From NCBI GenBank assembly GCA_017440445.1, contig JAFSHE010000069.1, forward strand, positions 1 to 5,717: 5,717 nt of DNA. Direction: 5' to 3'. Source of the DNA: Oscillospiraceae bacterium. Its GTDB lineage: Bacteria; Bacillota_A; Clostridia; Oscillospirales; Ruminococcaceae. Below the pieces are notes generated by a model, which saw only the letters and a program-made list of their open reading frames with translations, searched no databases and had not been told where the DNA came from. Positions 5,717-5,717 of the stretch are shown piece after piece; position 1 is the first letter of the stretch; each line of letters opens with the position of its first letter. The position numbers were made by a program, and so were the translations under genes.

Positions 5717-5717
5717 A

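Noticed and set aside
1..5717. CRISPR array, tRNA, rRNA or insertion sequence
   Set aside because: I saw no regularly spaced repeats, no tRNA-like cloverleaf and no transposase. The only tandem repeats are the two 11-bp units near 500 and the Ala/Lys coding tract.

Overview
The window looks like part of a chromosome from a plant-fibre-degrading Firmicute, most likely Ruminococcus or a close relative in the Oscillospiraceae. The support is a GH26 mannanase lipoprotein, an OPT peptide transporter followed by a PqqD-like gene, an SCP2-like protein of the type common in clostridia, and AGGAGG/GGAG ribosome-binding sites. The taxonomic call is inferred from gene content, not from a marker gene.

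Layout. Positions 1-409 hold the 3' part of an unrecognised plus-strand gene in AT-rich sequence (18 of 60 bases are G or C in 61-120). A hairpin terminator at 425-465 follows it. Positions 470-575 contain tandem 11-bp repeats and other short repeats that abut the 3' end of guaA. Everything from 576 onward lies on the minus strand. Read in the direction of transcription, first comes an SCP2-domain protein with a lysine/alanine-rich tail (5' end outside the window), closed by a strong terminator at 5257-5285. Next is a GH26 lipoprotein (5224-4097). After it a clear promoter (4040-4012) and a structured leader drive a three-gene unit: OPT transporter (3906-1957), PqqD-like protein (1979-1575, overlapping the transporter by 23 bases) and a stand-alone GMP synthase ATP-pyrophosphatase subunit (1556-576).

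How the pieces may work together. The GH26 enzyme probably hydrolyses mannan at the cell surface. The OPT protein would import peptides or a related substrate, and the PqqD-like protein, translated from overlapping sequence, probably serves the transporter or its substrate. GuaA makes GMP from XMP and needs a separate glutaminase partner that is not in this window.

The points most worth a second look are: the guaA 3' end as a probable integration site of a mobile element whose end occupies 1 to about 575; the OPT-PqqD pair, a RiPP-recognition-like protein next to a peptide transporter with no maturase in sight; the palindrome inside the OPT promoter spacer together with its folded leader; and the SCP2 domain joined to a histone-H1-like tail. 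None of these is proven by the sequence alone.
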